NCBI GenBank assembly: GCA_016271365.2
Contig: CM028129.1
Span: 1,004,847,501-1,004,911,500, forward strand
Direction: 5' to 3'
DNA length: 64,000 bases
Origin: Neoceratodus forsteri
Lineage: Eukaryota; Chordata; Ceratodontiformes; Ceratodontidae
In this document: positions 10,137 to 23,184 of the stretch, one piece after another
Layout: each line of letters starts with the position of its first letter
Numbering within the stretch: position 1 is the first letter of the stretch
Notes under the pieces: model-generated
What the model was told of the DNA's origin: nothing
Seen by the model: the letters and a program-made list of their open reading frames with translations, nothing else
The model's database searches: none
Program-made: the position numbers and the translations under genes

Positions 10137-10147
10137 TCCCCCTTTCC
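10137..10147 (-). promoter_or_regulatory. Polypurine tract of the Ty3/gypsy element
   Basis: On the minus strand GGAAAGGGGGA abuts the LTR start TGTTAC. This is where plus-strand DNA synthesis is primed in LTR elements. Confidence 0.85.
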
Positions 10148-10197
10148 ATAAATGGTTAAACTAGGATGCTTTCTTAAGGTAAATCTTAAACCTAAAT

Positions 10198-10233
10198 GAT
10201 AGATAGATAGATAGATGGATAGATGGATAGATG

Positions 10234-10276
<43 letters not shown>
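10198..10276. repeat. (GATA)n microsatellite, 3' tail of the nested LINE
   Basis: About 20 tetranucleotide units, mostly GATA with a few GATG variants. It sits at the 3' end of the minus-strand LINE that follows, as simple-repeat tails do in L2/CR1-type LINEs. Confidence 0.9.
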
Positions 10277-10278
<2 letters not shown>

Positions 10279-10700
10279 AAGTCTTTATTTTTATACAGGA
10301 TGTAGTACATGCCATTAGGTAATGTCCCTGCTTACAAGACAGTCCTGTGTGCTGGTAGTTCAGTTATAGTGAAATATAAACATTTTACACCACAGTATTA
10401 CAATAAAATATTTGACTTCACATTAGCTGTAGACCTATTAAACAGAACATTGAAGGCACTAATAGCTAGAAACACTTTTGACAATTACAGGCTATGAGAT
10501 AACTCTTACAACAACATGGAAGACTCTAGGTACTTTAAACAATTACAAACAAAGGAAAAATGGTTTTCCAAGGCAGCAGCAAAAACATTGTAAGATGTAG
10601 TAGTATGTACTAAAAAAAGAAAGGTTATTCCATAAAGGTGCAGAGTTTTTTTCCCCAAATTTTGTTTTACACATAGGGGGACTGAATTTGTTAATATGCA
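10277..10700 (-). pseudogene. LINE 3' region (C-terminal tail and 3' UTR), split from its RT
   Basis: On the minus strand a short frame about 10600-10690 reads APLWNNLSFF-type residues, like the WNSLP block near the C-terminus of LINE ORF2. It is followed by non-coding sequence to the GATA tail. The upstream part of the same LINE lies at 12290-13830, beyond an inserted composite block. Confidence 0.5.
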
Positions 10701-12289
<1,589 letters not shown>

Positions 12290-12290
<1 letters not shown>

Positions 12291-13830
12291 AAAGTTTGCC
12301 ATTAAAGATTAGATAATAATGTGCAGTGGTGAGTGTTAAAGTTACACCACAGTACATACCATGCTAATTTGTATTATGATTTATCTAACTTGTTCAGCAT
12401 ATTCTTATTTTCAGTTCGATATATTAAATTTCCATATTCAAGGGAAGGTAATATCAATTGTTTGGCTATCTTTTTCCTTGCAGATGTATTAAGGCATTTC
12501 GGAGCGTGCCTTAAAGCACCTATCTTTTTATTTGCTTTACTAACTAATAAGGTAATATGTTCATTAAAAATTAAATCTGTATCAAAAACTACTCCCACAT
12601 AATGATATTCATTTACCTGTTCAATTTGTTCTTTTGCATCTGTAAATATCTGCAGCTGAGATTTATTTTTTTTATCCAAAATGGATCAGTTTGGGTTTTT
12701 TTGTATTCGTTTTTAGCTTTGACCTGGTGAACCACTCCCGCACACTATCAAAATCTACCTGTAGTTTGTGTCTAAGATCTAACATATGATTTCTTGTAGT
12801 AATAAGAGCGTATCATCTGCATATAATCTTAGCAGAGAATGCTGTACCACTTATGGAAGATCATTGTTAAATAATAAAAACAGAAGGGATCCCAAAATGG
12901 ACACCTGGGGAATCCCCCATGTTACTTTCATCTTAGTCGAGACAGTGTGATCGATTGATACCCTCTAGGAGTGGTCAGTTAGATAAGACCTGTTCCAGTC
13001 CCAGGGACCACCTTCTATCCCCAGTGCACTTATTTTTTCTAGTAGCAGGAAGTGGTCTACCGCTTTTGAAAGTCTATAAAAATGACAGCTGTTTCTAGTC
13101 TGGAATCCAGAGATGATGTCATAAATTCCAATAAGGCTGTAGTTGTGGAATGTCTCTTTCTGAATCCAGACTGAAAAGGCATCAAAAGATCATATTTGTA
13201 CAAATATTCAGACAACTGTAGGTGTGCATGTTTTTCCAGGCCTTTTGATAGTACAGACAATAATGTTACTGGTCTGTAATTGCCTGGGTTCATATCATCC
13301 CCACCTTTATAAATTGGAGCCACCTCACCCTCTTTCCATGTTGAAAGGAGCTGTCCTATACTTAGGCTCCAGTTAAAAATATAAGTAATATTAGCGGCTA
13401 TGTAATCGGCCGTCAACTTAAAAAATGTACCCTCGACTTCATCAGGCCCTGACAACTTACATGCATTAATTTTCTTTAGGCTCTTACCAACCTCAGAATT
13501 ACTCAAAACCCTAAACCTAAAGGGAGGAGGTGGGGGTCTAGTTTCCCTATTAATGTTGTTTTCATTTGGGTTTTTTAAATGATTATGGGTTTCTCTATCA
13601 TATGTGGTTTCTGGGCAGTCACTTTTCTCTGATCCTGGCAAGTTGACAAAATAAATATTTTGAATATTAAAAATTATATTGGGATCATTTGTCAGTTTAC
13701 CTTCATATTTCAATTGAAGTTTTTTTGTGGACCAACACAACCTAGGCTTGATAGTTGATTCACTGTTTGCCAAAATGTACGTGGGTAGATAGAAACAAAC
13801 AAGGATAGCACTAGTAAGAACACTACTCTA
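12290..13830 (-). pseudogene. Nested LINE ORF2: linker, RT and C-terminal domain, broken
   Basis: Minus-strand Jockey-superfamily LINE. The frame 13773-13057 (238 codons) holds the linker and the RT N-half: GPDEVEGTFFK, NYRPVTLLSVLSK, SGFRKRHSTTTALL and IFIDFQK. After a frameshift, YADD is at 12812-12823 and a GIPQ-type block lies just upstream. The frame 12679-12374 gives the post-RT region (YHYVGVVFDTDL, PSLEYGN). Catalytic Asp residues are present, but frameshifts separate the parts. It is inserted in the 3' UTR of the Ty3 element. The clade (L2, CR1 or Rex1 group) is not settled. Confidence 0.8.
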
Positions 13831-13875
13831 GTTCTTTGAACTTGTCCCTGTCAAGATTAATAAAAGGTCCAACTT

Positions 13876-14900
13876 TTAAGTAATAAAGTCTTTAGAATAT
13901 CTGACAGGGGGTCTTATGCTGGTTCTTGTGTGAGTGTTTTTAAGGATTTTGGGTGTGTCTTTTGGCGTTGCACTCTTTATTACTGGTGGTTTCATGTTAG
14001 TTGGAGAATCAGCCTCTGATGGCATTGGGGTAGTCTCCAGTTCAGTTCTGGGGTCTTCTGTGCCCTCTTGCTCAGCCTGATGGCATGCGGTGTTATCCGG
14101 TTGCTGGTGGTCAGGTGGTTGTTTGCTGTCTGGATGGATGTACTTGCAGTTCCTATGGTACAGTTGTCCATCTTCTTCCACTGCATATGATCGGGGACTA
14201 ATCTTCTGTGTGCATCTCCCAGGTTTACATTTGCATGTCCTGTCATTTGGGAATAACTTAACACGTATTGGTTCACCCACATTCAGTGTAGGTAGGTCCT
14301 TGGCGTGCCGGTGGTAGTAGAGTTTAGCCTTTTTGTAGTGCAGTTCCTTCCTCTCAACAACTCCATCAACAGCTTTGGGCATCAGTAGTTTTCTGGCAGT
14401 TGGTAGCAGTGTGGGCATGTGCCTTAACATCAGATGTTGTGCTGGACCACTGTTCATGCCTTCTGTTGGCGTGATTCTCTAATCAAGTATAGCTTTCCAT
14501 AGTTCCTGGTCATCAGCGTTTGCTTTCTCTATAAGGGTTTTTGCTATCTTTACAGCTGATTCAGCCTTGCCATTAGATTGGCTGTGACAGGGAGAAGATG
14601 TGACGTGTTCAAACTCTCAGTCCCTTGAAAACTGTTTGAAGTCACTGCTCATGAATTAAGGTCCATTGTCTGACACGACAGTATTTGGAATGCCATGTCT
14701 GCTGAAGTATCTCTTGCAACAGTGGATGACTGTGGCTGCAGTACTGTCCTGCATTTCATTGATTTCCCAGAAATCTGAACAGTAGTCCACGGCGATGAGG
14801 TAGACATTATTGTTAACAGTAAAGAGGTCCATGCCACCCTTACTCCAGGATCTCTCTCGAATTTGGTGAGTCATTAGTGTTTCTTTTCACTGTTTATGTT
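13876..14900 (-). pseudogene. Ty3/gypsy integrase: core and C-terminal domains
   Basis: Integrase joins element cDNA to the target. On the minus strand the core begins at about 14835 with GMDLF and VDYCSDFWE (first Asp), then VVSDNGP at about 14660 (second Asp). In the next stretch NGKAESAVK (about 14560) supplies the Glu, so all three DDE residues are visible. The C-terminal part (14457-13876, 193 codons without a stop) has a basic GEPIRVK-type segment and a long polar tail ending before a stop at 13876. At least one in-frame stop lies between core and tail. Confidence 0.85.
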
Positions 14901-15164
14901 GGTGTTCATTATATCTGCTGCATTTGCTGACAAGGTCTTGGATCTCATGCGTCATGTTTGGCCAGTGTACATCATCTCTGGCTTTCCTAAGACAGGCTTC
15001 AATACCTGAGTGGCTAGAGTAAATGTGTGACAGCATTTCCATTCTCATTGCCTTGGGTATTATGACTTTTGAACCTTTGTAAAGAATGCCATTCTGTGTG
15101 AGTAGTTCATCTTGATAGGTCCAGAACTCATGGATGATGACAGGTGTTTCTTCTCTGTATCTGG

Positions 15165-15895
15165 CTAGCCTGCTAGAACAGTTGATTTCAGTGTCTGGAA
15201 GGCTACATCTTGTTGTGTGAGTTGCTTGACTCTTTCAAGTCCTTGCACAGAGAAAGCTGTTGTGTTTGCTTGATTTATGTTTTCTAGTTCTACTTGCAGC
15301 TTACTACAGTCTATGTTGTATACAACCTCAGAGTCTGTTGTTTCAGATGTTTGTTTTGTGGGTAGTGAAGCACGTGACAAAAAATCAGCTATGTACATCT
15401 GTGGTCCTCTTTTGTATTTGATGTCCAGCTGGTATTGCTGCTGTCTTAGTAGCATGCATTATTGGTGCTTGGGTGCTGCTGCAAGTAAGGGTTTTTTAAA
15501 TATACTTTCCAGAGGCTTGTGGTCACCTTCCACATGAATGACTTCTCAGCCATGGACATATTGGTCAGATTTCTCACAGGCAAAAATGATCGCCAGGCAC
15601 TCTTTTCCTATCTCGGCAGATCTTTGTTCAGTAGGTGACAGTGCTGTGAGGTGACTGCTACTTGCTGCCCCTGCTGGAGGAGTGGTGCACCAAGTCCAAT
15701 TTCACTTGCATCACATTTTATGGTGACTTTGTCATTCACATCATAATACTTCAGTATTGGATGGTTAGTCACAAGATGTTTGATGCATTCAATGGCTGCA
15801 TCGTGCCCTGATAGCCATGTCCATGTTGTATCTGTGTTTGTCAGGCATCTCAGAGATTCGCAGACATCAGAGGGGCTTGGAAAGAATTTTGTCAA
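15165..15895 (-). pseudogene. Ty3/gypsy RNase H and connection region
   Basis: Minus-strand frames 15895-15608 and 15455-15165. The first has LTNTDTTWTW, then KCDASEIGLGAPLLQQ, the DASxxGxGAVLxQ block with the first RNase H Asp. The second has YQLDIKYKRGPQMYIADFLSRA, the block where IADxLSR ends the Ty3 RNase H domain. A frame break lies between them at about 15460-15600. This part follows the RT half, from which it is separated by the insert at 16063-17461. The bases just past the insert translate to GLCPDQKKVKAI, the expected RT-connection motif. Confidence 0.85.
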
Positions 15896-16062
15896 ATAAT
15901 TTACAAAGCCTAGTAGTCACTGCACCTATTTCTTGTATGTTGGTTTAGGCATATCTTGTATGGCTTTGACTTTTTTGGTCTGGACACAAGCCATTGGCAG
16001 TGAGAAGATGTACCATATATGCTATGCTAGGCAGTCAAAGTCTCATTTTCTTCTTGTTTAGT

Positions 16063-17461
16063 TTAAAGAGGGACTCTGGTCAAAAGTGTTACATTGCAGA
16101 ATTAGAATAAGCATACCCCCAATAAATCTCATACCAAACATTAGGCTTCTGTGTTATTCCATTTTAAAGATATGGACTATTTTGTAACCCTGATTTCACT
16201 ACCTGTTTAAAAAAGCCAGTTTCAGTGAAGAGGTGCTGATGATGTTATCTCCTGAACTCACAGTCTAGCCCTCCCTGTCAGCAAGCTTATAGGACCTGTT
16301 TCTCCAGAGTTAAAAGATCATTCTGCAGTGGTGTTCGCAAGTAAAACAGGCTGCACCATTCTAAAAACAGTGCTATAGAATCTATGTGTTTCAGGTTTTG
16401 TAAAAATGTTGACAAATGTGTATTTTAATGCCTTTTTGGCGTGGTTCATTTCTCCAGAGTTGCAGGATGCTGAGTCAGCATGCCTCTAGGCTGCTGATAC
16501 CATGTGAAGTGTTACTCTGCAGTGCCTGTTTGGAAATTGTAATGCTACAATTGTTGCAATGCTGGTAACTGCATTGCTGTTTGTCAGTGTCTGCTTTACA
16601 AAAAGTTTTAATAGGGGCCTTATATGTGTTAATTCCTACTTGAGGTGCAAGCATTAGCCCTGGTAAAACAATTATTGTAATGTGGAGTACAACGCAGATG
16701 AGCCTGGATATAGCTCAAGTAACAGCCTGTCAGTGAGAAAACAAAAAATGAGCTCTGCTTAACTGAGTATCCCATTCATTCATACTTTGATGATGAATAA
16801 AAGATTGATTGAGTGAGTGAGTGATTAAGCATTGAGCTGGCTACTGCATAGAAACTCTTAGTAGGGATTCAAAGCAGCACTACTTCTCCAACCCCCGTTT
16901 ACTGGGTGATGGAATAATTGATTTAAAGTGCCATCCTAAGAAATCACCTCAATTGAATGACTGGTGTGAATGATCACAGCCTTTCACCATATCAGAGATA
17001 TCCAGTCTACCAATCTCACATTAGTATGCTGTGACTTAGCATTTAGCAACCCAGGAGAAAAGGCCAACAAAAATGTACCAAAAGCAAAAATATGAATTTG
17101 TCAACTTTGTTACAAAACCTGAAACACACATAGGTTTTAAAGCAATGTTTATTGAATGGTATTGCCTGTTTTACTGGAGAAAACCATTTGCACATAGTTT
17201 TTAAACTTCGGAGAAGCTGGTCCTGTAAGCTTGCTGACAGGGAGGGCCAGACTGTGAGTTCCGGAGATGACATCATCAGCACCGCTTCACTGAAACTGGC
17301 TTTTTTGAACAGGCAGAGAATTTAGGGTTGTAAAATTATTTGTAACTTTTAAACAAAGTAACTTAGGGATCTCAGTTTTGGCATGAGGGTGACTGGGGCC
17401 ATGTTGATCCATATTCTGAATTTATTGATGCCCGTAATTTGTGACCATAGTCCCTCTTTAA
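16063..17461. mobile_element. piggyBac-like element with ~410-bp inverted repeats
   Basis: It is flanked by TTAA at 16063-16066 and 17458-17461. The ends read AGAGGGACTCTGGTC and, inverted, AGAGGGACTATGGTC. The left arm (16067-16475) and the right arm (17041-17457) pair almost throughout, for example the AAAAAAGCCAGTTTCAGTGA and CCTCCCTGTCAGCAAGCTTA segments. The ~560-bp middle contains a LINE-like tail (AATAAAAGATTGATTGAGTG at 16796-16815) and no transposase. It interrupts the Ty3 pol gene. Joining the flanks at one TTAA brings RT and connection sequence together, so the borders are certain. Confidence 0.92.
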
Positions 17462-17885
17462 GATTGACTTTCTGTCCCTTTCTGGAAGGCTAAATGTTTG
17501 TGATCATGGTCTGCCATTGCTTGTTCAATGGTGTCTCTGCAGCCATAAATTAGAATATCATCTGCGACAACACTGGCTCCTTTAAGTCCTTCAAGCACAT
17601 CTTGCTGTCTGTGCTGATATTCTTCCACTGCAGGGTTAATGTCAAAGGGCAAACATAACCAGTGATAGCAGCCTGCTGGTGTCCAGAAAGTGGAGAGGTA
17701 GCTGCTTTCTTCATCCAAGCAAATCTGCCAATAACCATCCTTGGCATCAGTACAGAAAATACCTTTGCTTTGGCTAAGTCGGGTAGAATTTCTTCTATTG
17801 TAGGCATTTGATGGCGCACTCTCTTTAAGGCTTTGTTTAAGTCACTTGGGTCTATACTTATGTGAAGTTTGCCTGTTTTTTCCAC
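17462..17885 (-). pseudogene. Ty3/gypsy reverse transcriptase, broken
   Basis: On the minus strand RT copies element RNA into cDNA. KLHISIDPSDLNKALKR, the LRxCIDPxxLNKAI block, begins at about 17870. A frameshift follows, then a YHWLCLPFDINPAVEEYQHR block (about 17660) and VADDIL (17557-17568), where the YxDD motif keeps both Asp residues. The expected GLSSAPE residues are altered. The protein needs at least one frame change and ends at the TTAA element; the remainder is at 15165-15895. Confidence 0.85.
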
Positions 17886-18144
17886 CGTGACAATATTGCT
17901 AATTCAATTAGTAAGCTCTGTTACTCTGGCAGTGATTCCCTTTTTTTTTCATTTTCCCAATTGCTGCCATTACTTGTTTCTTGAGCAGAATGGGCGCTCT
18001 GTGGGGTAACTGTTGTACCGGTGTGACTGTCTTGTAACGTTCAAGATTAGGTGCACCAGGAAGACAGCCCAGACCTTCAAAAACATCTTTATAGTCTTTC
18101 AGAATCTGTGGTACTGAAATGCCTCCTTCTGTGTTTTGGCTTTT

Positions 18145-18477
18145 TTAATGTGTGTTTTTCTTTTCTGATTCCACTTGGTGGACTGGTTGCTCAAAGTTCA
18201 CTTTCACAAGATCCATCTGTTTACAAGTGGTAGCTGAAAGTATTGGTTTCTGTGTGGTTTCCATGACTTGGAATTCTAGCATATGCTTGCGACCATGGTA
18301 TTCTCCTTGCATTTTGCATTGCCCAAGGGGCTTTATTATGGTGCCATCATATAGCTTCAATTTTGCTCTGCTTGGCTCTAGCTTTGCTGTTCCATCTTGC
18401 GTGGCAGTGAGGACATCTTTATGGCTCATGTCATTTACAGGTGACCCACTATCTAGCTGGCATGCAATCTCGTTCAT
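18145..18477 (-). pseudogene. Ty3/gypsy aspartic protease
   Basis: A 110-codon minus-strand frame. CQLDSGSPVNDMS near the start is the retropepsin active site (usually LDTGA), here DSGS. The downstream KLYDGTIIKPLGQCKM segment is typical of the flap region of Ty3/gypsy proteases. It lies between the nucleocapsid-like and RT parts, as expected for pol order. Confidence 0.8.
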
Positions 18478-18599
18478 CAGGTAATAGCTATACCAGTCAT
18501 TTTTTTCTGGAGCGAGCTTCAGGTTTATGAGTCACTTGTCTGTTCCACATTCTACAGACTTAATATCTAATATGTAGAAGATTTCAGCATCAGAGTCAT

Positions 18600-18844
18600 T
18601 ACTAGCTTCAGTCACCAGATGCATTGGCTTGCCTTGCTACTTTTGCCTGCACACTTTCGCAAAGAGGTTTCTTTTGCCATGATTCTTGCATGCAGTTCCA
18701 TATGCATCGCATTTTGCCTTGGCATGCTGTGCGCCACAATATTTGTATGGCTTTTGTGGTGGCTGTCTTGCTTTGCTGTGACACCGGATTGTGCTGCTGT
18801 TTTGTGTCATTATTTGGTCTCTTTTGTCTTTGATTCCCTTCCAT
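18600..18844 (-). pseudogene. Ty3/gypsy nucleocapsid, zinc-knuckle region
   Basis: The minus-strand translation, allowing a frame change, gives a CKYCG...H....C block and a second C..C/H block at about 18750-18660. These resemble the paired CCHC knuckles that bind element RNA. The region sits between Gag and protease. The frame that stays open (78 codons, 18844-18608) is partly out of register, so this is a broken gene. Confidence 0.6.
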
Positions 18845-18898
18845 CTTGTATGTTACATGATGGACTGTTTCAGATTCTGCTGAGCTTAGCTTTTTTAG

Positions 18899-19426
18899 TT
18901 AAATTTGTAATTGTTCACTGGTCTTGCACATGTCTATTGCTTTTGCCAATGTTAGGTTTGGCTCACCCAGCATTCTGGCTCTGACTCCGCCATCTTTTGT
19001 GTCAATAACAATTCTATCACATATCAGGTCATCTTTCAAATCTCTGTATTCGCATGAATCTGCCATTTTGAGCAGTTTTGCAATATACTGGTCTGCTGTT
19101 TCTGTTTGACTTTGTTCATACATGTTAAACAGATAGCTTTCATATATAACATTCTTAGTAGGCTCAAAATGCTTTTGCAGTGCATCTAGAATTTTGTTAG
19201 GATCCTTTCTGTCCTCTTCAGCTATATCTAAGTGCCTTTGCAGCATGTGGCATTCTTTCCCCATTACAGTCAGTAAGGTCACTACTCTAATCTTTGCATC
19301 TTTTTCATTAAGGTCTGTGGCTATTTCATAATTTTTCCACTGAGACCTAAAAAATGTCCCGTTATTATAGGCATCACCCTTCATGTCCATAGGAGCTGGC
19401 ACTGGAATCTGACTGGAAGCAATCAT
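18899..19426 (-). pseudogene. Ty3/gypsy Gag (capsid-like)
   Basis: A 175-codon minus-strand frame starts with Met near the 5' LTR. It carries the NGTFFRSQWKNYEIATDL segment, a LLTVMGKE segment and a YESYLFNMYEQSQTETADQY block (about residues 93-112), then DLICDRIV and a KAIDMCKTSEQ end. This pattern (FxxRxQxxGETxxxY, then RDxIVxG) is that of metavirid Gag in vertebrate and invertebrate gypsy elements. Its position, next to the primer-binding site and before the knuckle region, agrees. It is the best-preserved part of the element. Confidence 0.88.
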
Positions 19427-19560
19427 GTGCAGCCACTGTTTGCTGGTTGCTAACTTTTCAACTTTGTGTTTTTGAATTAGCAGTAGCTTTGCTTGCTTAC
19501 ACTTTCTTTCTCAGTGTATTTTAGTAAATAGGCATTCTCTCCTATGCGCTCAAGTTCAGG

Positions 19561-19573
19561 ACTTCTGACACCA
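19561..19573 (-). promoter_or_regulatory. tRNA primer-binding site of the Ty3/gypsy element
   Basis: On the minus strand TGGTGTCAGAAGT directly follows the 5' LTR end (..ACA). Its position, and the opening TGG that pairs with a tRNA CCA end, mark the primer-binding site. The tRNA species is not determined. Confidence 0.8.
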
Positions 19574-19811
19574 TGTTTCTGTATGCAGTAAATGACCACA
19601 ACAGGAGCTTTTGATTGCAGACAGATTCTTTCTTTCTGGTGAACTCACACACAGCATGTACAGCCAAACACCTTAGTCATTACCACTGGAAGGAAGACAC
19701 TCTCTGGCTTCCTCGATTAACTATCTCTGAATGAGCCATTAAACTAGATGGGGTTAACTAAATACAGAGGTAGAGCTCCTTGTAGTGGCTTGGAAGCCAT
19801 ATATCATAACA
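19574..19811 (-). repeat. 5' LTR of the Ty3/gypsy element
   Basis: 238 bp, the partner of 9899-10136 (about 21 differences), followed by the target duplication ACCAC. It should hold the element promoter. The TATATGG near its element-strand start is the only TATA-like site I see. Confidence 0.93.
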
Positions 19812-20187
19812 ACCACACAAAAATGTGTATGTTTACATTCTTTGACCAAGTCCCACTGCACCTTTTCTGGATGTGGGAGCACTACTAACACAAAATCTGG
19901 CCACTCATGATGCTGTGGGAAGAGACAAGACTAATGTAATGAGTGGCTGCACCATTTTGGGGTGTTCCTAATATTCAAGATGCATACAGTAAGAGTAGTT
20001 CAAAGATCTGAAGCAAAACAGGGTTGGTATAATTACACCATTCCCATACATTTCAGTTCTGCTAAGAAAGGAAGCAGATAAGACAGCCAACAACTTCTGT
20101 GAGTTTTAGATAGGGTAAGCAATCATAAAATGTGGGTGTTCAACTAGAAATAATATAATGCAAAAAGAGTTGACAGTGTCCCTTTAA

Positions 20188-20234
20188 GGTCAAATCCAAT
20201 AATAATAAGTTCTTCAGATATGTAAATGACAAGA
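20188..20234 (+). pseudogene. Outer CR1 linker fragment between two insertions
   Basis: This 47-bp island continues the outer CR1. Read through the TTAA from 9706 it gives the open frame EQIVLKVKSNNNKFFRYV and then NDKRRTDI. This is the FxxYVxxKRR block between endonuclease and RT in CR1 ORF2. The next LINE begins right after it, and the CR1 resumes near 23190. Confidence 0.75.
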
Positions 20235-20239
20235 GGAGA

Positions 20240-20573
20240 ACAGACATCGGAAACCTGGTTGAATGAGAAAACTGCAGATAATTTAATTGGATTGCAAGGG
20301 TATGGGATATGGAGGAAAGACAGAAATAAAAAGGGAGGGGGGCTTGTAATTTATACATCTAACTCTTTACAGGTGACATTCATGAAACCAATACTGATTC
20401 TTGGGGTATACTGCCCACCTACATGTCCCCTTGAAGTATTTGATACTCTACAGGATTTCCTGGGGAACTATTGGGTTTCCCATGAAATCCTCCTATCTGG
20501 GGACTTCAGACTTCAGTGCAGACTGGAAACAGTGGACAGTAACCATAAAATCAAGGAAATGTCTACTAATTAG
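20240..20573 (+). pseudogene. LINE AP endonuclease, C-terminal two thirds
   Basis: The reading frame gives SETWLNEKTADNLI at its start (the ETWL metal-binding Glu), then a WRKDRNKKGGGLVIY block, ILGVYCPP and LLSGDF (the GDFN block). These are consecutive landmarks of LINE endonucleases, which nick the target to prime reverse transcription. Frame breaks follow at about 20500-20800. Confidence 0.8.
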
Positions 20574-20800
20574 GTATGACCCAACTAATTGAGGGACTCA
20601 CTAGGGTTAATGTCAGACACCCAGAATCATCTATCACTTTGGACCTGATGTTTCCTACTGAACCAGAAAAGTATGTGGATAGTGGAGTGCTCCCTGATTC
20701 TGTTTTGGATCACCAAATAACATACTGTGTAAGGGGACAGAAAATAACAAAATGACCTGGAAAAATGGTTTGATTTAGGTCCTATAGAAAATTTGACTAT

Positions 20801-22260
20801 ATGCGTTTTATGCTTGAGTTAGATACTTATAATTGGGAAAGACTAGCATTGATTCCAACAGTAAATGATGCATGGAGTTTATTTCATGAAGACTTTATGG
20901 CCATCTGGAATCGATATGCCCCTATAAAGTACAGGACGGTTAAATCAAAAAATTCCCCCTGGTACAATGGACATCTTTTTAAATTAAAGAAACAAAGGGA
21001 CAGGGCTCGGAGAGATGCTAAAACTTCTAAAATAGATATTGACTGGGTTAAGTATAAACAACTTAGAAACAAATACACTGCTGCACTTAGAAATAGCAGG
21101 CAAGAATTTTATAATAGAGAATTAACATCTAATCTGACTAACAACCCCAGGGAGTTTTGGAAAATAATTAAAAACGTAAAGGGTTTACAAATAATGGACT
21201 ACCCAGAGAATTTTGAAATAAATACAATAAGGACCCCGCTGGGCCCACAGGAGGTGGACAGTTTCAATAATTACTTCATAACCATGGGTACAGCATCCCT
21301 TCCCAAAAATCTTTCCAAACCTAAGATCTCAAAATAATTTAATCACTATACATCTGAGGGTTTTGAATTTGATTAAATAAATCACACAGAAGTACAAAGA
21401 GAATTACTGAAAATTAATATAAGGAAATCTGGAGGGTTAGATGAAATTCCTAATACTTTACTTAAATACACAGCTCCAGTTATATCATTCCCTTTGGTAT
21501 TTATCTTTAACAACGCAGTTTTGGAAAAGCAACTTTCGGATATGTGGAAAATGGCTAAAGTCATCCCTTTATTCAAATCTGGATCAAAACACAACATAGA
21601 TAATTACAGACCAATTTCTTTACTACCCATCGTTGCTAAAATATTTGAGAGATTGATAGCTAAACAGTTACAACAGTTTTTGGAAGCAGGAAAGATTATA
21701 AATAATCATCAATCTGGTTTTAGACCATTGAATGGTACCACATTGGCCTTACTAAAGGAGACAGGTGATATCACCAAAGCTCTGGACAATTGAATGTTGG
21801 TGCAGGCAATTTTTGTTGATTTGTCAAAGGCGTTTGATACCCTGGACCATGGCATCCTCTTATCCAGATTAAAAACCCTGGGGGTATCCATGCGGGTTGT
21901 AAATTGATTTCATGTATACTTGATCTGTAAAAAACAGCAGGTAGTCATAAAAGACTATGTGTCGGGTTTAGAACTATTATTTCAGGAGGACCCCAAGGAT
22001 ACATCTTGGGGCCTATTCTATTTAATTTATATATGAATAGCCTCAATTTGTCTTACCCAGATGTAGGTTGGCACCTGTATGCAGATGATACTATTATTTA
22101 TACCGAAAGCTTATCTATTCAGACAATTGAAGCTACATAATAGAAAGCCTTTACAGAGCTTCAAAACTTTTTTCTGGAATCCAAACTTATTTTAAACCCA
22201 AAGAAAACTCAGGTGTTACTATTCTCAAGGGACAGTGGGGTTAGAACTTCTGAAGCTTTC
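20801..22260 (+). pseudogene. LINE linker and reverse transcriptase, broken
   Basis: The first open part, 20801-21337 (178 codons), is the linker: PWYNGHLFKLKKQRDRARR and a FYNRELTSNLTNNPREFWK block. The next, 21494-21793, begins the RT with IPLFKSGSKHNIDNYRPISL, then a SGFRP block. After a stop, FVDLSKAFDTLDHGIL (motif A with its Asp) follows. YADD is at 22078-22089 in a shifted frame. All catalytic Asp codons survive, but there are at least two stops and one frameshift. Confidence 0.85.
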
Positions 22261-22308
22261 CTAAGGATAAACACTAGGTGTGGGAAAATGCTTGGGGGCC
22301 TTATATAG

Positions 22309-22400
22309 ACTCATAGAAACATAGAAGTTAATGGCAGATAAGGACTACAAGGCCCATCCAGTCTGCCCAGTCTGACTCAGAGGCTATATGACTGAGAACA
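22309..22400 (-). repeat. CR1 3'-end fragment inside the plus-strand LINE
   Basis: A CATAGAAACATAGAAGTTAA-type end and a CCATCCAGTCTGCCCA segment are the reverse of the CR1 3' terminus seen at 27433, 33879 and 61066. The host LINE continues after it with an LDYG-type block (about 22435-22460). Confidence 0.75.
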
Positions 22401-23184
22401 TAAGGAAACATGTGGTTACAATATTAGTACTCCCCGCCTTTTGGACTATGGGTATATAGTCTACATGGGTGCAGCACTTACATAACTATCTAGGGTAGAT
22501 GTAATGTTAATAAATTGGTCAGATTCATTTTAGGTGCCCCTAGGATGACACATAGATGGCATTTATATGAATCATTGGACTGGATTTATCCAAAAGATAG
22601 AAGACTGTCTCATGTATTGAATTATATGGTAAAGTGTCACAAGGGGGAGGTTTCTGAATATATTTTGTAAGAATTACAAATTAGAGAAATTAAATCTGGA
22701 TTACGCTCTGCAGACAGCATTGAATATACTCAACCAAAAAAGAGGACAGAATTTGGCTAAACATATTTCTTCTGCAGGGGTCCCCAAACTTGGAACACTT
22801 TACCATCCCATCTTAGATTGTTAACAATTAGTGTACACCCAGGTGAAATTAAATCTTGTTTCCAATGAGGAGCCACTAGGAAAATTAGAGAGGGAACACC
22901 CTGATGTAGACAAACTAGTATTTATTCCCCAAGTTTAACAATGTCTGTATACTTTAGTAACTTTGTATGACTTTGGGATATTGTGTGTTAATATGTATGT
23001 TGTATGTTGTATGGCATTGTATTTGAAGTTTAAAGTAGTTAATGTTTTGATACTGCAACAACCATATATTGAATTTAATTTAACTTGAATGTAACTTAGG
23101 GCCTCACTGGAAATGAGCTTGTCTCAGTGAAGTTGTACCTATTCACTGTTTTTCTCAGTTGAATAAAAATGTTACTACTACTAC

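Larger units (their letters stand above)
20235..23170 (+). mobile_element. Plus-strand LINE inserted in the outer CR1
   Basis: A Jockey-superfamily LINE, 5'-truncated inside the endonuclease domain and ending in AATAAAAATG(TTACTAC)-type sequence at about 23165. It encodes endonuclease, linker and RT pieces in order. Its insertion point splits a CR1 linker that reads RRTDI on the left and VEQMTICLTVYFALVLTKER on the right. It is itself interrupted by a CR1 3' end at about 22309-22400. Confidence 0.8.

Noticed and set aside
20140..20358. Minus-strand open frame across the TTAA element end
   Set aside because: Antisense to the CR1 linker and LINE endonuclease.
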